DNA of 64,000 nt from Gallionella sp. (GCA_030645955.1 JAUSMR010000153.1:1-64000), one strand, 5' to 3'. Positions 1-9,269 are shown, numbered from the stretch's first letter. The notes: generated by a model from the letters alone, not told the origin. A program made the numbers and translations.

Positions 1-293
1 TGCGCCTTGGTGAAAATCGTCCCCAGCATCCCCGGCTTGTTGCCCAGCTCGCGCAACAGCGTCACGTAATGCACCTCCAGTTCCGCTCCGCGCTTGGCCT
101 TCAGGCTCTGCCAGTTGTATTCGGCGGGAATGCCCACCTTGCGGTTATACGGCGGCTGGCTGTATTCGTCTGCCATCTTCAAAAAGATCAGGTAAGTAAG
201 CTGTTCCAGATAATCGCCATAGCTCACCCCGTCGTCGCGCAACGTGGTGCAGAAACTCCAGACTTTGGAAACGATGGATGCGGTTGCGTTCAT
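1..293 (-). CDS. hsdM: Type I restriction-modification DNA methyltransferase subunit HsdM, N-terminal part
   Basis: Only the first 97 codons lie in the window; the gene continues past base 1. The start is the ATG read at 293-291 and the protein begins MNATASIVSKVWSFC. The segment with SYGDYLEQLTYLIFLKMADE is the typical N-terminal helical region of HsdM, which in this enzyme class helps recognise hemimethylated sites and precedes the SAM-binding methylase domain (not visible here). It starts 4 bp after the second Bro-N gene and is the last visible gene of the hsdR-hsdS-bro-bro-hsdM operon. Having hsdM at the promoter-distal end, behind two accessory genes, is an uncommon order. Confidence 0.88.
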   Translation of the reverse strand, partial: MNATASIVSKVWSFCTTLRDDGVSYGDYLEQLTYLIFLKMADEYSQPPYNRKVGIPAEYNWQSLKAKRGAELEVHYVTLLRELGNKPGMLGTIFTKA

Positions 294-297
294 GAAG

Positions 298-1170
298 TTA
301 TTTCTCTTTCTTTTTCTGCGACAGTTTCTTCTTAGGTGGAGGCAAATAATTTTCCGCCGAAACCACCCGCCTGCCGCTTTTGGCTTCCAGCGCCTTGCGT
401 GCATTGCCGGCGATAGCACCGCCTTCTTTCGCTGCCGTGCGGTTGTCGACAAAGCCTTGCGCATCTTTGCGTCGCGCAATTTCCGTGGTACCTGCCTCGC
501 CCAGCATCGTGAAAATCAGCTCCAGGTCAGTCATGTGGTCGCGCAGGTTGTTGCCGGTCTTTACCTTGTCCAGCCCCTTGAGGCGGCTGTGCGTATCGGG
601 CGTTACGCCGAATGTGGCGCGGGCAATCTCGGCGGTTAGAATGGAATATTCACGGCCCTCCTGCACCCCGCGTTGCTTCCACTCATCGGTCAGCTCACCG
701 CGAATAGAAATTGAACGCAGCCGCTTTTCGATCCACGCCTGCGGATAGCCCTTGGCCTGGTACAGCTCGCGGGCGCGGGCACTGGCCAGTTCAGGGTTTT
801 CAATTTCCTTCACCCGCTCGTAACCCACCTGCGCCAGCCAGCGCTTGAAAGGCTCCGCCTTGGGAGAGGGGATGGATTGGATGATGCGGAATAAACCTTC
901 GGTGTTGGCGCAATTAACCCGCTGCACACCGCCTTCGGTTTCAATGCGAAGGGGGGTGGCAATTTGCCCCCACCCTTTGGCCAACTCCTTGTCCCTGCGC
1001 CGCAAATCCTTGACGTACCCCTCGGGCTGAACCGAATCGGTGAGAATGGCCACCACATCCACGATGGCAAACCACCATTCCTCGTTATGCCAAGTGCGGC
1101 GGATCGCTTTTTCCTGAAAGACCACAAGATGATTTTCCGATTTGTCGGGTAACGCCGACTTTTTACTCAT
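298..1170 (-). CDS. Bro-N / DinD-like protein, downstream copy
   Basis: A 290-residue protein. Residues 15-120 resemble the Bro-N (phage antirepressor) domain, including IIQSIPSPKAEPFKRWLA and VGYERVKEIENPELA. The C-terminal half (NLRDHMTDLELIFTMLGE, then GGAIAGNARKALE and RRVVSAENYL) resembles the end of DinD-type DNA-damage-inducible proteins. The tail is lysine rich. It is a diverged paralogue of the gene just upstream and overlaps it by 4 bp (ATGA), so the two are translationally coupled. Location between hsdS and hsdM suggests a role tied to the restriction system, perhaps control of expression or relief of restriction; this is inference. No catalytic motif is visible. Confidence 0.8.
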   Translation of the reverse strand: MSKKSALPDKSENHLVVFQEKAIRRTWHNEEWWFAIVDVVAILTDSVQPEGYVKDLRRRDKELAKGWGQIATPLRIETEGGVQRVNCANTEGLFRIIQSIPSPKAEPFKRWLAQVGYERVKEIENPELASARARELYQAKGYPQAWIEKRLRSISIRGELTDEWKQRGVQEGREYSILTAEIARATFGVTPDTHSRLKGLDKVKTGNNLRDHMTDLELIFTMLGEAGTTEIARRKDAQGFVDNRTAAKEGGAIAGNARKALEAKSGRRVVSAENYLPPPKKKLSQKKKEK

Positions 1171-2009
1171 GGCGTTTTCTTCCCAATATTTTTCTTGCTG
1201 GGCGGCAAATAATTTTCTGCCGAAACAACCTTCTTGCCCGTCTTGCCTTCCAGCTCCAGCCGCGCCTTCTTGGCGATACCGCCACCGGTTTTCGCAGCCG
1301 CCTCATTCTCATCCATGCCCGTCGCCTCCACACTCTCGGCGATCTGGCGCGTGGACAATTCCGCCAGCGCGGTAAAGATCAGCTCCGCCTCGCTCATGTG
1401 GTCGCGCAGGTTTTGCGACTTCAAGCCCTTCATCGTCTTGTGCGCCTTCACATCCACTTCCGCCCACTCCTGATGGATGATATTGGTCAGGATCGCGTAT
1501 TCCTCGCCTTCCTTGATGTCGTGCTCTTTCCAGTAATCGGTCAGCTTGTTGCGCGTCTCCTGCCCGGTCATGCGCTGCTGTATCCACTTCTCGCTGCGCC
1601 CATGCTTCTGCCAGGTCTCGCGGGCGCGCTCCAGCGAGCGGGCGGGGTCGGCCATCTCCTGCATCCGCTCATAGCCCACCTTCGCCAGCCACAGTTTGAT
1701 CGGCTCTGCCTTGGGGCTGGGCACCGACTGCACCAGCCGCAGCAAGGTTTCGGCGGTGGCGACATCGGTCAGGCGTTGCTTGCCGTCCTCTGCGGTCATT
1801 TTCAACTGGTAACAGTTTGTTACCAGTTGGCTGCCTTCCTTGTCCAAGCGGCCTTTCAGCACCTTCCAATACTTTCTGGCGGTTTGATAATCGAACGACT
1901 GAGTCAACACCTGAATGATGTCTATGACCGAAAATAGCCACGTTTCCGTGGCTTCATCATAGATACGGCGGATTTCGTGTTCTTCAAAAATGGTTGGTTG
2001 AGGTTGCAT
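1167..2009 (-). CDS. Bro-N / DinD-like protein, upstream copy
   Basis: A 280-residue protein with the same two-part plan as its downstream neighbour: an N-terminal Bro-N-like domain (VQSVPSPKAEPIKLWLAK, VGYERMQEMADP) and a DinD-like C-terminus (NLRDHMSEAELIFTALAE, GGGIAKKARLELE, KKVVSAENYLPP). A longer reading frame exists, but AAGGAG sits 6 bp before the ATG at 2009, which I take as the start. Bro-N proteins are common phage antirepressors, and E. coli DinD is SOS-induced. Two tandem copies inside an hsd operon suggest a paired or heteromeric regulator; function is not established. Confidence 0.8.
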   Translation of the reverse strand: MQPQPTIFEEHEIRRIYDEATETWLFSVIDIIQVLTQSFDYQTARKYWKVLKGRLDKEGSQLVTNCYQLKMTAEDGKQRLTDVATAETLLRLVQSVPSPKAEPIKLWLAKVGYERMQEMADPARSLERARETWQKHGRSEKWIQQRMTGQETRNKLTDYWKEHDIKEGEEYAILTNIIHQEWAEVDVKAHKTMKGLKSQNLRDHMSEAELIFTALAELSTRQIAESVEATGMDENEAAAKTGGGIAKKARLELEGKTGKKVVSAENYLPPSKKNIGKKTP

Positions 2010-2085
2010 GGTCTGCTCCTTATTCATGGATGGCAAAAGACCAATGCATCGTAGAGAACGTTCGTTCTGTTGTCAATCCGGCGCA

Positions 2086-4059
2086 TCACTTTTTCGTTCC
2101 CACATGTCTACCTTTGCCAGCGGGTACCAACCCTTGTTCACGCATCCACTTCAGCCCTCGGAAAAACTTATCTCTTTCGATTTTAAGTTTAGAGTCGTGC
2201 CAGTTTTCCCGCGCCTCGCAAACAATATCGTCGTCGCTGGACGAGCAACCAAGCAACAGCAGGTTATTCCACGCCGCATAAAGCGTTGCTACGATTTCCG
2301 CTTGCCGTCTATTCAAGGGCAGCAGCTTGTTGATGAGAATATCCACCTCGCCCGCTCGCTCACCAAGGGCGTTGCGGGTCTTGAGCAGCAACGCATCAAA
2401 CTTATCGCCTTTAGTGAGGACATACGCACCATCTTTTTTCTGCTTGCGCACATCAAACCAGTTCATTTTTCTTGCACGAGACTCGGCATTTATCAGTCGG
2501 GAGAAATCGTTCGGCCCTGCCGCAGCTTTCACTGGCTCACGCTCCAGATCAATACCCAAATGTGCCTCAACCAGATGGACAATTTTCTCCGCCTTCACAT
2601 GGCCGAAATTAGCTAGATACTTCGGTGAGTGTTCATGGTGCTGATACGCCCGCGCCAGAATGCCTGCGTGCAAATCCGTGGCAGAAATGTTGGGGATTTT
2701 GACTGGAAAAGGAATCACATTTGTTTTGGCAGGAGCAGACTGGGCATGCACTTTTTGCGGCTTACGCGGTTTTGCCATAGCTGCCTGCACTGCTCTTTCC
2801 GCCTTGATGCGCGCCAGCAGCGCCGATGCAGGTTCATCGTTGGCATCCTGCGCGACAAGCTGGCCGGAGAAGGCTTTTTTCAGGATGGACTGGCGCAGGG
2901 CTTCGGCTTGTTGCAATACGGTGGCGATGGTTAGTTCGAGTTGGTCAACTTCGGAGAGCTTGCCTTCGATCAGCTCAACAATTCTTTGCTGGTCTGGCAG
3001 TCCCGGCAAAGGAACCTGAACCGAGCGAATGTTTTCAAGATTCAGCCCCGGCTTACCTGCTCCGTAGGCCATATCACTGAGTTGTTTGCGGCCAGCAGCT
3101 TCCGCAACGATGAACCAGTAAAGAAAACGGGGAAAGACCTCTGTTGTCGGACGGCAGAGTGCAACATGCTGACTAACATATGCGGTGCCAACGTCTCGTT
3201 CGACCAATGCAGATTTCGTGACATTGGCTCCGGTAATGGTAATCAGCAAATCACCTTTTTTTACTTGTGCTCTCAATCCCTCTGCCCTCTCAGGAAGAGA
3301 GACGAAAGCAATGTCATCCAGTTCCAGCAGGTCATGTTTAATGTTCTGGGCGCGAATGAACAGATCGCCCGCAGCCGCGTAATACTGTGCCCAGCCACGC
3401 GACCCAGAAGTTAGGAAATCGAGTAAATCACCCAGCGTTTTTTCAGCCCAGGCAGCGTCGGAAGAAATAGAAGTGAGCTTGCCCTCGAAGGCGTGCTTCA
3501 GCAGGGCCTGGCGATACACCTTGAGCTGTGCGCGGGCGGTCTTCAGGTTTTCGATGCCCTTGTCCAGCTCGGAAAACAGCTCCTCGGTCTTGGCGACGAT
3601 GCGGTGTTGTTCGTTTAGAGGCGGGAGTGAAATTTCTGTTGATTCAAATTTACCTTTTGTAACATGAACCATCCCGGAGCCATGGGCCTTGGCATAAAGC
3701 TCTGCCGTGATTTTTTCTAGGAGATAAAAAACGAATAACTTGGTCGTGCATTTTTTGGGGTGAACAATAAAAATATGCTGATTAAGCCAAGCATCGCCTC
3801 CATGCCAGATGTATGCACCGAGTGAGGCAGACCACGCAAATAGCAGGTCGCCATTCCTCACCAGATATTTCTCTTCATGATTTTCTGGTGAAAAATTATA
3901 TTTCGCGTCGTCCTTATTCAAGTTTTGAATTCGAATAATGGGCTTACCAGCATCTTTCCACTCGGTTGGTTTGAAAGCTCTGCCATTAACGTAATCAGCC
4001 AGATCACCCACAGTAGCCATAGCCCAACCGTTGGGCAGAATTACTTCATTCATCTTCAC
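2086..4059 (-). CDS. hsdS: Type I restriction specificity subunit HsdS with C-terminal extension
   Basis: HsdS reads the DNA target for the type I methylase/restriction complex. Two target-recognition halves are visible: residues about 5-150 followed by a helical spacer (LNEQHRIVAKTEELFSELD, 160-200), and about 205-355 followed by a second spacer (LPDQQRIVELIEGKLSEVD, 360-410). A normal HsdS ends near residue 420. Here about 235 more residues follow, rich in basic and helical segments (GHVKAEKIVHLVEAHLGI; LNRRQAEIVATLYAAWNNLL). The GTG at 4059 overlaps the hsdR stop; an ATG two codons later (4053) is an equally possible start. It lies between hsdR and the Bro-N pair. Confidence 0.92.
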   Translation of the reverse strand: MKMNEVILPNGWAMATVGDLADYVNGRAFKPTEWKDAGKPIIRIQNLNKDDAKYNFSPENHEEKYLVRNGDLLFAWSASLGAYIWHGGDAWLNQHIFIVHPKKCTTKLFVFYLLEKITAELYAKAHGSGMVHVTKGKFESTEISLPPLNEQHRIVAKTEELFSELDKGIENLKTARAQLKVYRQALLKHAFEGKLTSISSDAAWAEKTLGDLLDFLTSGSRGWAQYYAAAGDLFIRAQNIKHDLLELDDIAFVSLPERAEGLRAQVKKGDLLITITGANVTKSALVERDVGTAYVSQHVALCRPTTEVFPRFLYWFIVAEAAGRKQLSDMAYGAGKPGLNLENIRSVQVPLPGLPDQQRIVELIEGKLSEVDQLELTIATVLQQAEALRQSILKKAFSGQLVAQDANDEPASALLARIKAERAVQAAMAKPRKPQKVHAQSAPAKTNVIPFPVKIPNISATDLHAGILARAYQHHEHSPKYLANFGHVKAEKIVHLVEAHLGIDLEREPVKAAAGPNDFSRLINAESRARKMNWFDVRKQKKDGAYVLTKGDKFDALLLKTRNALGERAGEVDILINKLLPLNRRQAEIVATLYAAWNNLLLLGCSSSDDDIVCEARENWHDSKLKIERDKFFRGLKWMREQGLVPAGKGRHVGTKK

Positions 4060-6839
4060 GCCACCAGCACTTCATTCAATTCATCCAGCAGCGTATCCAT
4101 CTTTTCCCCGAACAACTGATACATCCTGCCCAGCCCGCCCTGCCCGTCGAACGGCGACATTTCCAGATCGTCGCGCTCGATGTGGAACGAGTTGGCGACG
4201 TGGTCGCGGATCATGCGCAGCCAGTCCATTTGTTCTTCATTGAATTTTTCGCTGCCGCCGGAGTGGTGTTTCATGATCCAGTTTCTGAAGTTGCGGCGCA
4301 CTGTCACATCGAAGTCGGTCAGCGTTTCATCCATGCCGCACACGCGGCGGATCAGCGTGACCAGCGCGGTGAGTTCTTTGACCGGCTGCACGCCTTTGTA
4401 ATCGTCCAGCCTGCGGTAGGCATGCCACACATACAAGGGGGCGAGTTTGGGTTTGTCGGTCTTGAGTTTGTCCAGCACCTGGCGTATCAGGTCGTAGCTG
4501 AGTTCGCGCCTGCGATACGGCTGGCTGAAGAAGATGGTGAGCGCGGCGATATTGTCCTGATTCGCTTTCAGGTAGGTGGCGAATTCATCGGCAATGGCTT
4601 GCGCGTTGTCGGCAATGTTCTTTTCCCATCCCGCGCCCACCAAGGTGTCGATGGTGTCGTGGTCTATGGTTTGTTCCTTGTCCTGGCGGATGGTGTCGAT
4701 CAGCTCGACCAGTTCGCCATTCAACACGCTGGCCGCTTCCTTCACCAGTTGCACCTGCGCCTGCTGGCGTTTGTCGTCGCCGGGGTCGCTGCCGATGGGT
4801 TGCTTTGCCAGTTCCAGCGCGCGGGCTTCGATGTTGTCGGCATCAATCGCGCCGAACAGACGGCCTACGAGCTGGGTAAGCTCCAGGCCTCCGGCAGCTT
4901 CACGGATGCGCCGCTGGTCGTCGCTGTCGAGTTGCTTGTTGAGCCGCGCCAGGCGTCCGGCGAGCGAGCTCACCGTGTCTTCATCCGTCGCACCCATCAT
5001 CACGCTCATCGCCAAATCCTTGAGCGGCACGGTGGGCTTGGTGATCAGCGGCTGGCTGGCGGTTTTTAGTGACCGCGTGACGCTGATCGCATCGACGATC
5101 ACATAGTGGGTCTTGGCGCTGACGGCGGAGGGGGTGACTTTTCTCAGGTCGTCGATATCCAGTGTGCGCGTGCCGCGCCCCTTCATCTGCTCGAAGTAGT
5201 TGCGGCTTTTCACGTCGCGCATGAACAGTAGGCATTCCAGCGGCTTCACGTCGGTACCGGTGGCGACCATGTCCACGGTGACGGCGATGCGCGGGTAATA
5301 CTCGTTGCGGAATTGCTGCAACACCGACTTGGGGTCTTCCTCGGTCTTGTAGGTGAGCTTTTTGCAGAAGGCGTTGCGCTCGTCGAATTCCTCGCGCACG
5401 GTCTGGATGATGTCGTCGGCGTGGCTGTCGGTCTTGGCGAAGATCAGGGTCTTGGGCACCTCTTTGCGTCCGGGAAATATCTCCGGCAGCTTGTCGCGGA
5501 AGGTACGGATGACGGTGCGGATCTGGTCCGGGTTGACGATATTGCGATCCAGCTGCGTGGCGGAATAGGCTTCGTCTTCGTCCTGCAATTCCCAGCGCTT
5601 CTTGCGCGTGAGTTTTTCGCGGCGCTCGACTTGTATATGTGCGGGGATGATGCCGCCTGCCTGGGTGATCTGCGTTTCAATCACATAGACTTCATTGCCG
5701 ACGTTCACGCCATCGGCCACGGCTTTTTCGTGGCTGTAATCGCTGACCACGTTCTTCTTGAAAAAGCCGTAGGTGCGGTTGTCCGGCGTGGCGGTGAGGC
5801 CGATCAGGCTGGCGTCAAAATAGTCGATCACCTGCTGCCACAGGTTGTAGATGGAGCGGTGGCATTCGTCGATGAAGATGAAGTCAAAAAACTCCGGCGG
5901 GACTTTTTCGTTATAGACCACGGGCATCGGCGCTTTTGGCTGCTTCAGCTCAGCCGGGTTGATCTCTTCTGCAGCTTCGTCGAGCGGTGTGTCCTTAAGG
6001 ATGGAATACAGGCGCTGGATGGTGCTGATGCATACCTGGCTATCCTTGGCGACAAACGAGGACTTGAGCCGCTGCACGTTGTACAGCTCGGTGAACTTGC
6101 GGTTATCGTCAAGCGGCACATAGGACATCATTTCCTGCTCGGCCTGTTCGCCGAGGTTTTTGGTGTCGACCAGAAACAGGATGCGTTTGCCGTGCGCGTG
6201 TTTGAGCAGACGATAGATCGAGGTAATGGCGGTGTATGTCTTGCCCGCGCCGGTCGCCATCTGAATCAGGGCGCGTGGGCGGTCGGCCTTGAACGACTCC
6301 TCCAGATTAGTGATGGCAGTTTCCTGGCAATCGCGCAGGCGCAATTCTTTGGCGGGCAGATGGTTCGGGTTGAGCGCGGGGATGTGGTGCAGGCGTGCGC
6401 GCAGCGAATCGCCCTGAGCAAGCCATTCCTTGAGCGTTTCGGGACGGTGGAAGCTGAACACTTCGCGCGAACGCGGTCTGGGGTCGCGGCCATCGGTGAA
6501 GCGGGTGATGATGCCGGTGCTTTCGTAGAGGAAAGGCAGCGGCTCTTTGTTGTTGACCCACTTCAGCTTGGCCGCTGCATAGCCTGCGGTTTGCAATTCC
6601 ACTTCGGTAATCTTGTGACCCAGCTCTTCCTTCTTGGCCTCGATCACACCCACCGCTTTTTTGTCCACGAACAGCACGTAGTCAGCAGGGCCGACATCGG
6701 TCTGGTATTCGCGCACCGCCTGACCCAGGCCGGCATTCAGGTCGATCTTCTTGGCCGACTGCACGACCCAGCCCGCCTGCGTGAGCAGCGCGTCGATGGT
6801 GTCGCGGGCTTTCTGTTCGGGGTTCTGATTTTCGGTCAT
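4056..6839 (-). CDS. hsdR: Type I restriction endonuclease subunit HsdR
   Basis: A 927-residue translocase-nuclease. The N-terminal nuclease domain shows a PD-(D/E)xK signature (D in GPADYVLF near residue 53, EAK near 67-69). The SF2 motor follows: motif I MATGAGKT (about 194-201), motif II IDECH (near 320), motif III GLTATP and motif VI QMKGRGTRT. The C-terminal third is the EcoEI-type HsdR domain that docks on HsdM/HsdS. I chose the ATG at 6839 (MTENQNPEQ) rather than an upstream in-frame start because homologues begin at this point. It is the first gene of the operon and overlaps hsdS. No frameshift is seen, so the system is probably active. Confidence 0.95.
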   Translation of the reverse strand: MTENQNPEQKARDTIDALLTQAGWVVQSAKKIDLNAGLGQAVREYQTDVGPADYVLFVDKKAVGVIEAKKEELGHKITEVELQTAGYAAAKLKWVNNKEPLPFLYESTGIITRFTDGRDPRPRSREVFSFHRPETLKEWLAQGDSLRARLHHIPALNPNHLPAKELRLRDCQETAITNLEESFKADRPRALIQMATGAGKTYTAITSIYRLLKHAHGKRILFLVDTKNLGEQAEQEMMSYVPLDDNRKFTELYNVQRLKSSFVAKDSQVCISTIQRLYSILKDTPLDEAAEEINPAELKQPKAPMPVVYNEKVPPEFFDFIFIDECHRSIYNLWQQVIDYFDASLIGLTATPDNRTYGFFKKNVVSDYSHEKAVADGVNVGNEVYVIETQITQAGGIIPAHIQVERREKLTRKKRWELQDEDEAYSATQLDRNIVNPDQIRTVIRTFRDKLPEIFPGRKEVPKTLIFAKTDSHADDIIQTVREEFDERNAFCKKLTYKTEEDPKSVLQQFRNEYYPRIAVTVDMVATGTDVKPLECLLFMRDVKSRNYFEQMKGRGTRTLDIDDLRKVTPSAVSAKTHYVIVDAISVTRSLKTASQPLITKPTVPLKDLAMSVMMGATDEDTVSSLAGRLARLNKQLDSDDQRRIREAAGGLELTQLVGRLFGAIDADNIEARALELAKQPIGSDPGDDKRQQAQVQLVKEAASVLNGELVELIDTIRQDKEQTIDHDTIDTLVGAGWEKNIADNAQAIADEFATYLKANQDNIAALTIFFSQPYRRRELSYDLIRQVLDKLKTDKPKLAPLYVWHAYRRLDDYKGVQPVKELTALVTLIRRVCGMDETLTDFDVTVRRNFRNWIMKHHSGGSEKFNEEQMDWLRMIRDHVANSFHIERDDLEMSPFDGQGGLGRMYQLFGEKMDTLLDELNEVLVA

Positions 6840-6946
6840 GAATTCCACGGACCTATTGAGATAGCGGCGAAGGGTATCACAGCACAGCAAATGTTTGGAT
6901 AGTCCGAATTGTATGCGGGCTTGGTGGACTGCTTTGGACTGACTGG

Positions 6947-7038
6947 TGGTGCCCGGAACCGGAATCGAACCGGTACGCTGGTTTTACCCTAGCGACGGAT
7001 TTTAAGTCCGTTGTGTCTACCAATTTCACCACCCGGGC
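6947..7038 (-). tRNA. tRNA-Leu (anticodon TAA)
   Basis: The minus strand folds as a class II tRNA: acceptor GCCCGGG pairs with TCCGGGC, the anticodon arm is ACGGA-CTTAAAA-TCCGT (anticodon TAA), there is a long variable arm, and the T arm is ACCGG-TTCGATT-CCGGT. CCA is encoded at the 3' end. It is the last tRNA of a Gly-Cys-Leu operon, 7 bp after tRNA-Cys. Confidence 0.96.
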
Positions 7039-7045
7039 GGGTATT

Positions 7046-7119
7046 TGGAGGTGCGTCCCAGAGTCGAACTGGGCTAACTGGATTTGCAATCCAGGGCATA
7101 ACCGATTTGCTAACGCACC
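7046..7119 (-). tRNA. tRNA-Cys (anticodon GCA)
   Basis: A 74-nt tRNA on the minus strand. Acceptor GGTGCGT pairs with ACGCACC, the anticodon stem is CTGGA-TTGCAAA-TCCAG (GCA), the T arm contains GTTCGAC, and TCCA is encoded at the end. It is the middle gene of the tRNA operon. Confidence 0.96.
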
Positions 7120-7147
7120 GTGTCACAGAACACTTGCTTGAAATGAT

Positions 7148-7175
7148 TGAGGGAAAGCCAGAATGCTTTCCCTCA
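7148..7175 (-). other. Perfect hairpin between tRNA-Gly and tRNA-Cys
   Basis: Bases 7148-7158 pair perfectly with 7165-7175 (11 bp, 6-nt loop). There is no T tract after it in the direction of tRNA transcription, so it is more likely a processing signal in the tRNA precursor than a terminator. Confidence 0.6.
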
Positions 7176-7179
7176 GATT

Positions 7180-7255
7180 TGGAGCGGGAGAAGAGTCTCG
7201 AACTCTCGACCTCAACCTTGGCAAGGTTGCGCTCTACCAACTGAGCTACTCCCGC
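7180..7255 (-). tRNA. tRNA-Gly (anticodon GCC)
   Basis: A 76-nt tRNA on the minus strand. Acceptor GCGGGAG pairs with CTCCCGC, the D arm is AGCTCAGTTGGTAGAGC, the anticodon stem-loop CAACC-TTGCCAA-GGTTG gives GCC, and TCCA is encoded. It is the first gene of the Gly-Cys-Leu operon. Confidence 0.97.
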
Positions 7256-7269
7256 AAAACGAGTTGGGC

Positions 7270-7297
7270 ATTATAGGGATATTCGAATGCCTGTCAA
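7270..7297 (-). promoter_or_regulatory. Consensus sigma-70 promoter of the tRNA operon
   Basis: On the minus strand there is a perfect -35 TTGACA (7297-7292), a 16-bp spacer and a perfect -10 TATAAT (7275-7270), placed 14 bp before the tRNA-Gly 5' end. A full consensus match so close to a tRNA is strong evidence. Confidence 0.88.
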
Positions 7298-7316
7298 TAT
7301 TTACACCCAACAATAT

Positions 7317-8090
7317 TCACTTTTTCTCCAGCTTGAATAAACGCTCAAAATTCTCAGTAGTGCTCTGCCCTACTTTATCTACGCCGATGCCGCGCAACAA
7401 GGCAATCTCCTCGGCAACATGCTTTACATAAGCCGGCTGGTTGAGCCTGCCGCGATGCGGCACCGGGGCCAGATACGGGGCGTCGGTTTCTATCAATATG
7501 CGCTCCAGCGGCACGCGCTGGGCCACCTCCTTGAGCTGTTTGGCATTCTTGAAGGTGACAATGCCGGAAAAGGAGATGTAAAAGCCCATTGCCAGCGCGG
7601 CTTCGGCGACTTCCCATGTTTCGGTGAAACAATGCATCACGCCGCATGCCTCGGCGGCATTTTCTTCCTTCATGATGCGCAGGGTGTCGGCTGCGGCATC
7701 ACGGGTGTGGATGATCAGCGGTTTGTTGGTCTCGCGTGCTGCGCGGATATGGTTGCGGAAGCGCGTGCGCTGCCATTCCAGATCGCCCTTCAGGCGGAAA
7801 TAATCCAGACCTGTTTCGCCGATGGCGATGACCTTGGGATGCTGCGCCAACTCGACCAGGCGCGCGACACCGGGCTCTTCGACGCCCTCGTAATCGGGAT
7901 GCACGCCCACCGAGGCGTAAATGTTCGGATACTGCTCGGCAAGCTTGAGTACTTGCGGAAAATCCGCCAGGTTGACCGATACACATAACGCGCTGACGAC
8001 TTCGTTTTGGCGCATTTGTGCCAGCACGCCGTTCATGTTTTCGGCAAGCTCGGGAAAATTGATATGGCAGTGGGAATCGACGAAGGGCAT
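7317..8090 (-). CDS. tatD: TatD-family metal-dependent hydrolase / DNase
   Basis: A 257-residue TIM-barrel hydrolase. The metal-binding start VDSHCHINF, the central IGETGLDYF, then IHTRDA, MHCFTETWE and ETDAPYLAP are the five TatD-family signatures, so the metal site looks complete. Members are 3'-5' exonucleases or DNA/RNA repair enzymes; the exact substrate here is unknown. AGGAT precedes the ATG at a suitable distance. It closes the block acpP-fabF-pabC-mltG-tmk-holB-tatD, the order known from E. coli (ycfH position), separated from holB by a palindromic repeat. Confidence 0.93.
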   Translation of the reverse strand: MPFVDSHCHINFPELAENMNGVLAQMRQNEVVSALCVSVNLADFPQVLKLAEQYPNIYASVGVHPDYEGVEEPGVARLVELAQHPKVIAIGETGLDYFRLKGDLEWQRTRFRNHIRAARETNKPLIIHTRDAAADTLRIMKEENAAEACGVMHCFTETWEVAEAALAMGFYISFSGIVTFKNAKQLKEVAQRVPLERILIETDAPYLAPVPHRGRLNQPAYVKHVAEEIALLRGIGVDKVGQSTTENFERLFKLEKK

Positions 8091-8113
8091 GGTTATCCTG
8101 GAAAAAGCAGTTA

Positions 8114-8244
8114 GTCCACGAAATACACGAAAAGCACGAAATTTTTCAATGAAAGTCCTTGCTGTGGAATATCACCAAATGGGTGAGTGATCTAATATCA
8201 TTGCAGCATTTTGATTTGTTTCGTGTCTTTCGTGTATTACGTGC
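8114..8244. repeat. Inverted repeat of CACGAAA-type words between holB and tatD
   Basis: Left arm (about 8114-8141, words CACGAAATACACGAAA) and right arm (about 8215-8244, reading GCACGTAATACACGAAAG on the other strand) are imperfect inverted copies around an AT-rich centre. It is an intergenic palindromic repeat with no coding capacity. Confidence 0.6.
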
Positions 8245-8258
8245 ATCAATCGAGGTTA

Positions 8259-9269
8259 TTAGGTTTGTTCGAGCATCAGTTGGCGATACGCCAGCAGTAG
8301 AGATTCAAAAAACAGCTTGGGATTGAGCGTGTGCTGGGCTTCGCGCTTGGCGGTTTGCAGGTGTTTTTGCAGGCGCGCCAGATTTAACGGTGCGACAGGT
8401 TCGACCAGCTTTTTGATGACCGCTTCTTCGCCGGGATGATAGCGCAATTTGCCCGCCTGCTTCATCGAGCTCAAGTCATAACTCCATTGTTGCAGCCATT
8501 GCACGACCAGAACCTGCTCGGTTTTTTGCAGCGCCTCGGCCAGCGCGAACACATCCAATGTGGCAGGTTGGCGCACGGCTCGCAGCAATTTTTCGCGCTC
8601 CTCGCTGCCCAGTTGCTCGTCCAATTGAACGGCCTGCAGCGGCGAAAAGCCGGAAAATGCCAGTGCTTCGGCAGGATTTTTAACGCCCTGCTGCGCCAGC
8701 CAGCGGGTAGCGCTCGCAGCATCCGGGGCCGATAGCGCGAAAGACAGGCAACGGCTCAGGATGGTCGGCAACAATTGCTGCGGCTTGTGCGACACCAGGA
8801 TAAACAGCAATCCCTGCGGCGGTTCTTCGAGATTTTTCAGCAAGGCATTCGCGGCATTGGTGTTCATTGCCTCGGCGGGATGAATGACGACCACGCGCCT
8901 GCCGCCCTGGTGGGCGGACATGCTGACAAAATCGGCCAGGCCGCGCACCTGATCGACGGAAATCTGCTTGCTGGGTTTTTTGCCGGTTTCGGTTTCTTCG
9001 CCTTCCAGACTCAACACTTCCGGTTGCAGCAACCGGTAGTCGGGGTGCGAGCCTTGCTCGAACCAGTGGCACGATGGGCATTTCCCGCAGGCAAAAGCGG
9101 ATTCATCCGGATGCTGGCACAACAGGCTTTGGCCAAACTTTATTGCCAGATCGAGCTTACCGATGCCTTTTATTCCTTTGAATAAAATGCCGTTCGGGGG
9201 GCGTTTGCGCAGCTCCTGCAAGCGCGCCCAGTCATTTTGTTGCCACGGATAAATTGCACCCATGCTCAT
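8259..9269 (-). CDS. holB: DNA polymerase III delta' subunit
   Basis: A 336-residue clamp-loader subunit. The AAA+ core begins [14 protein letters not shown], a degraded P-loop as expected for delta', which does not hydrolyse ATP. A zinc module ([21 protein letters not shown]) lies at about residues 50-80. The segment [19 protein letters not shown] and then [20 protein letters not shown] (sensor region) follow. The C-terminal collar domain is helical. It overlaps tmk by 4 bp (ATGA), giving translational coupling. In the replisome it opens and loads the beta clamp with HolA and DnaX. Confidence 0.95.
   Translation of the reverse strand: MSMGAIYPWQQNDWARLQELRKRPPNGILFKGIKGIGKLDLAIKFGQSLLCQHPDESAFACGKCPSCHWFEQGSHPDYRLLQPEVLSLEGEETETGKKPSKQISVDQVRGLADFVSMSAHQGGRRVVVIHPAEAMNTNAANALLKNLEEPPQGLLFILVSHKPQQLLPTILSRCLSFALSAPDAASATRWLAQQGVKNPAEALAFSGFSPLQAVQLDEQLGSEEREKLLRAVRQPATLDVFALAEALQKTEQVLVVQWLQQWSYDLSSMKQAGKLRYHPGEEAVIKKLVEPVAPLNLARLQKHLQTAKREAQHTLNPKLFFESLLLAYRQLMLEQT

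Noticed and set aside
5313..6902. Long plus-strand open frame (529 codons) opposite hsdR
   Set aside because: It is antisense to a well-supported hsdR, has composition typical of the reverse frame of a coding strand, and shows no domain.
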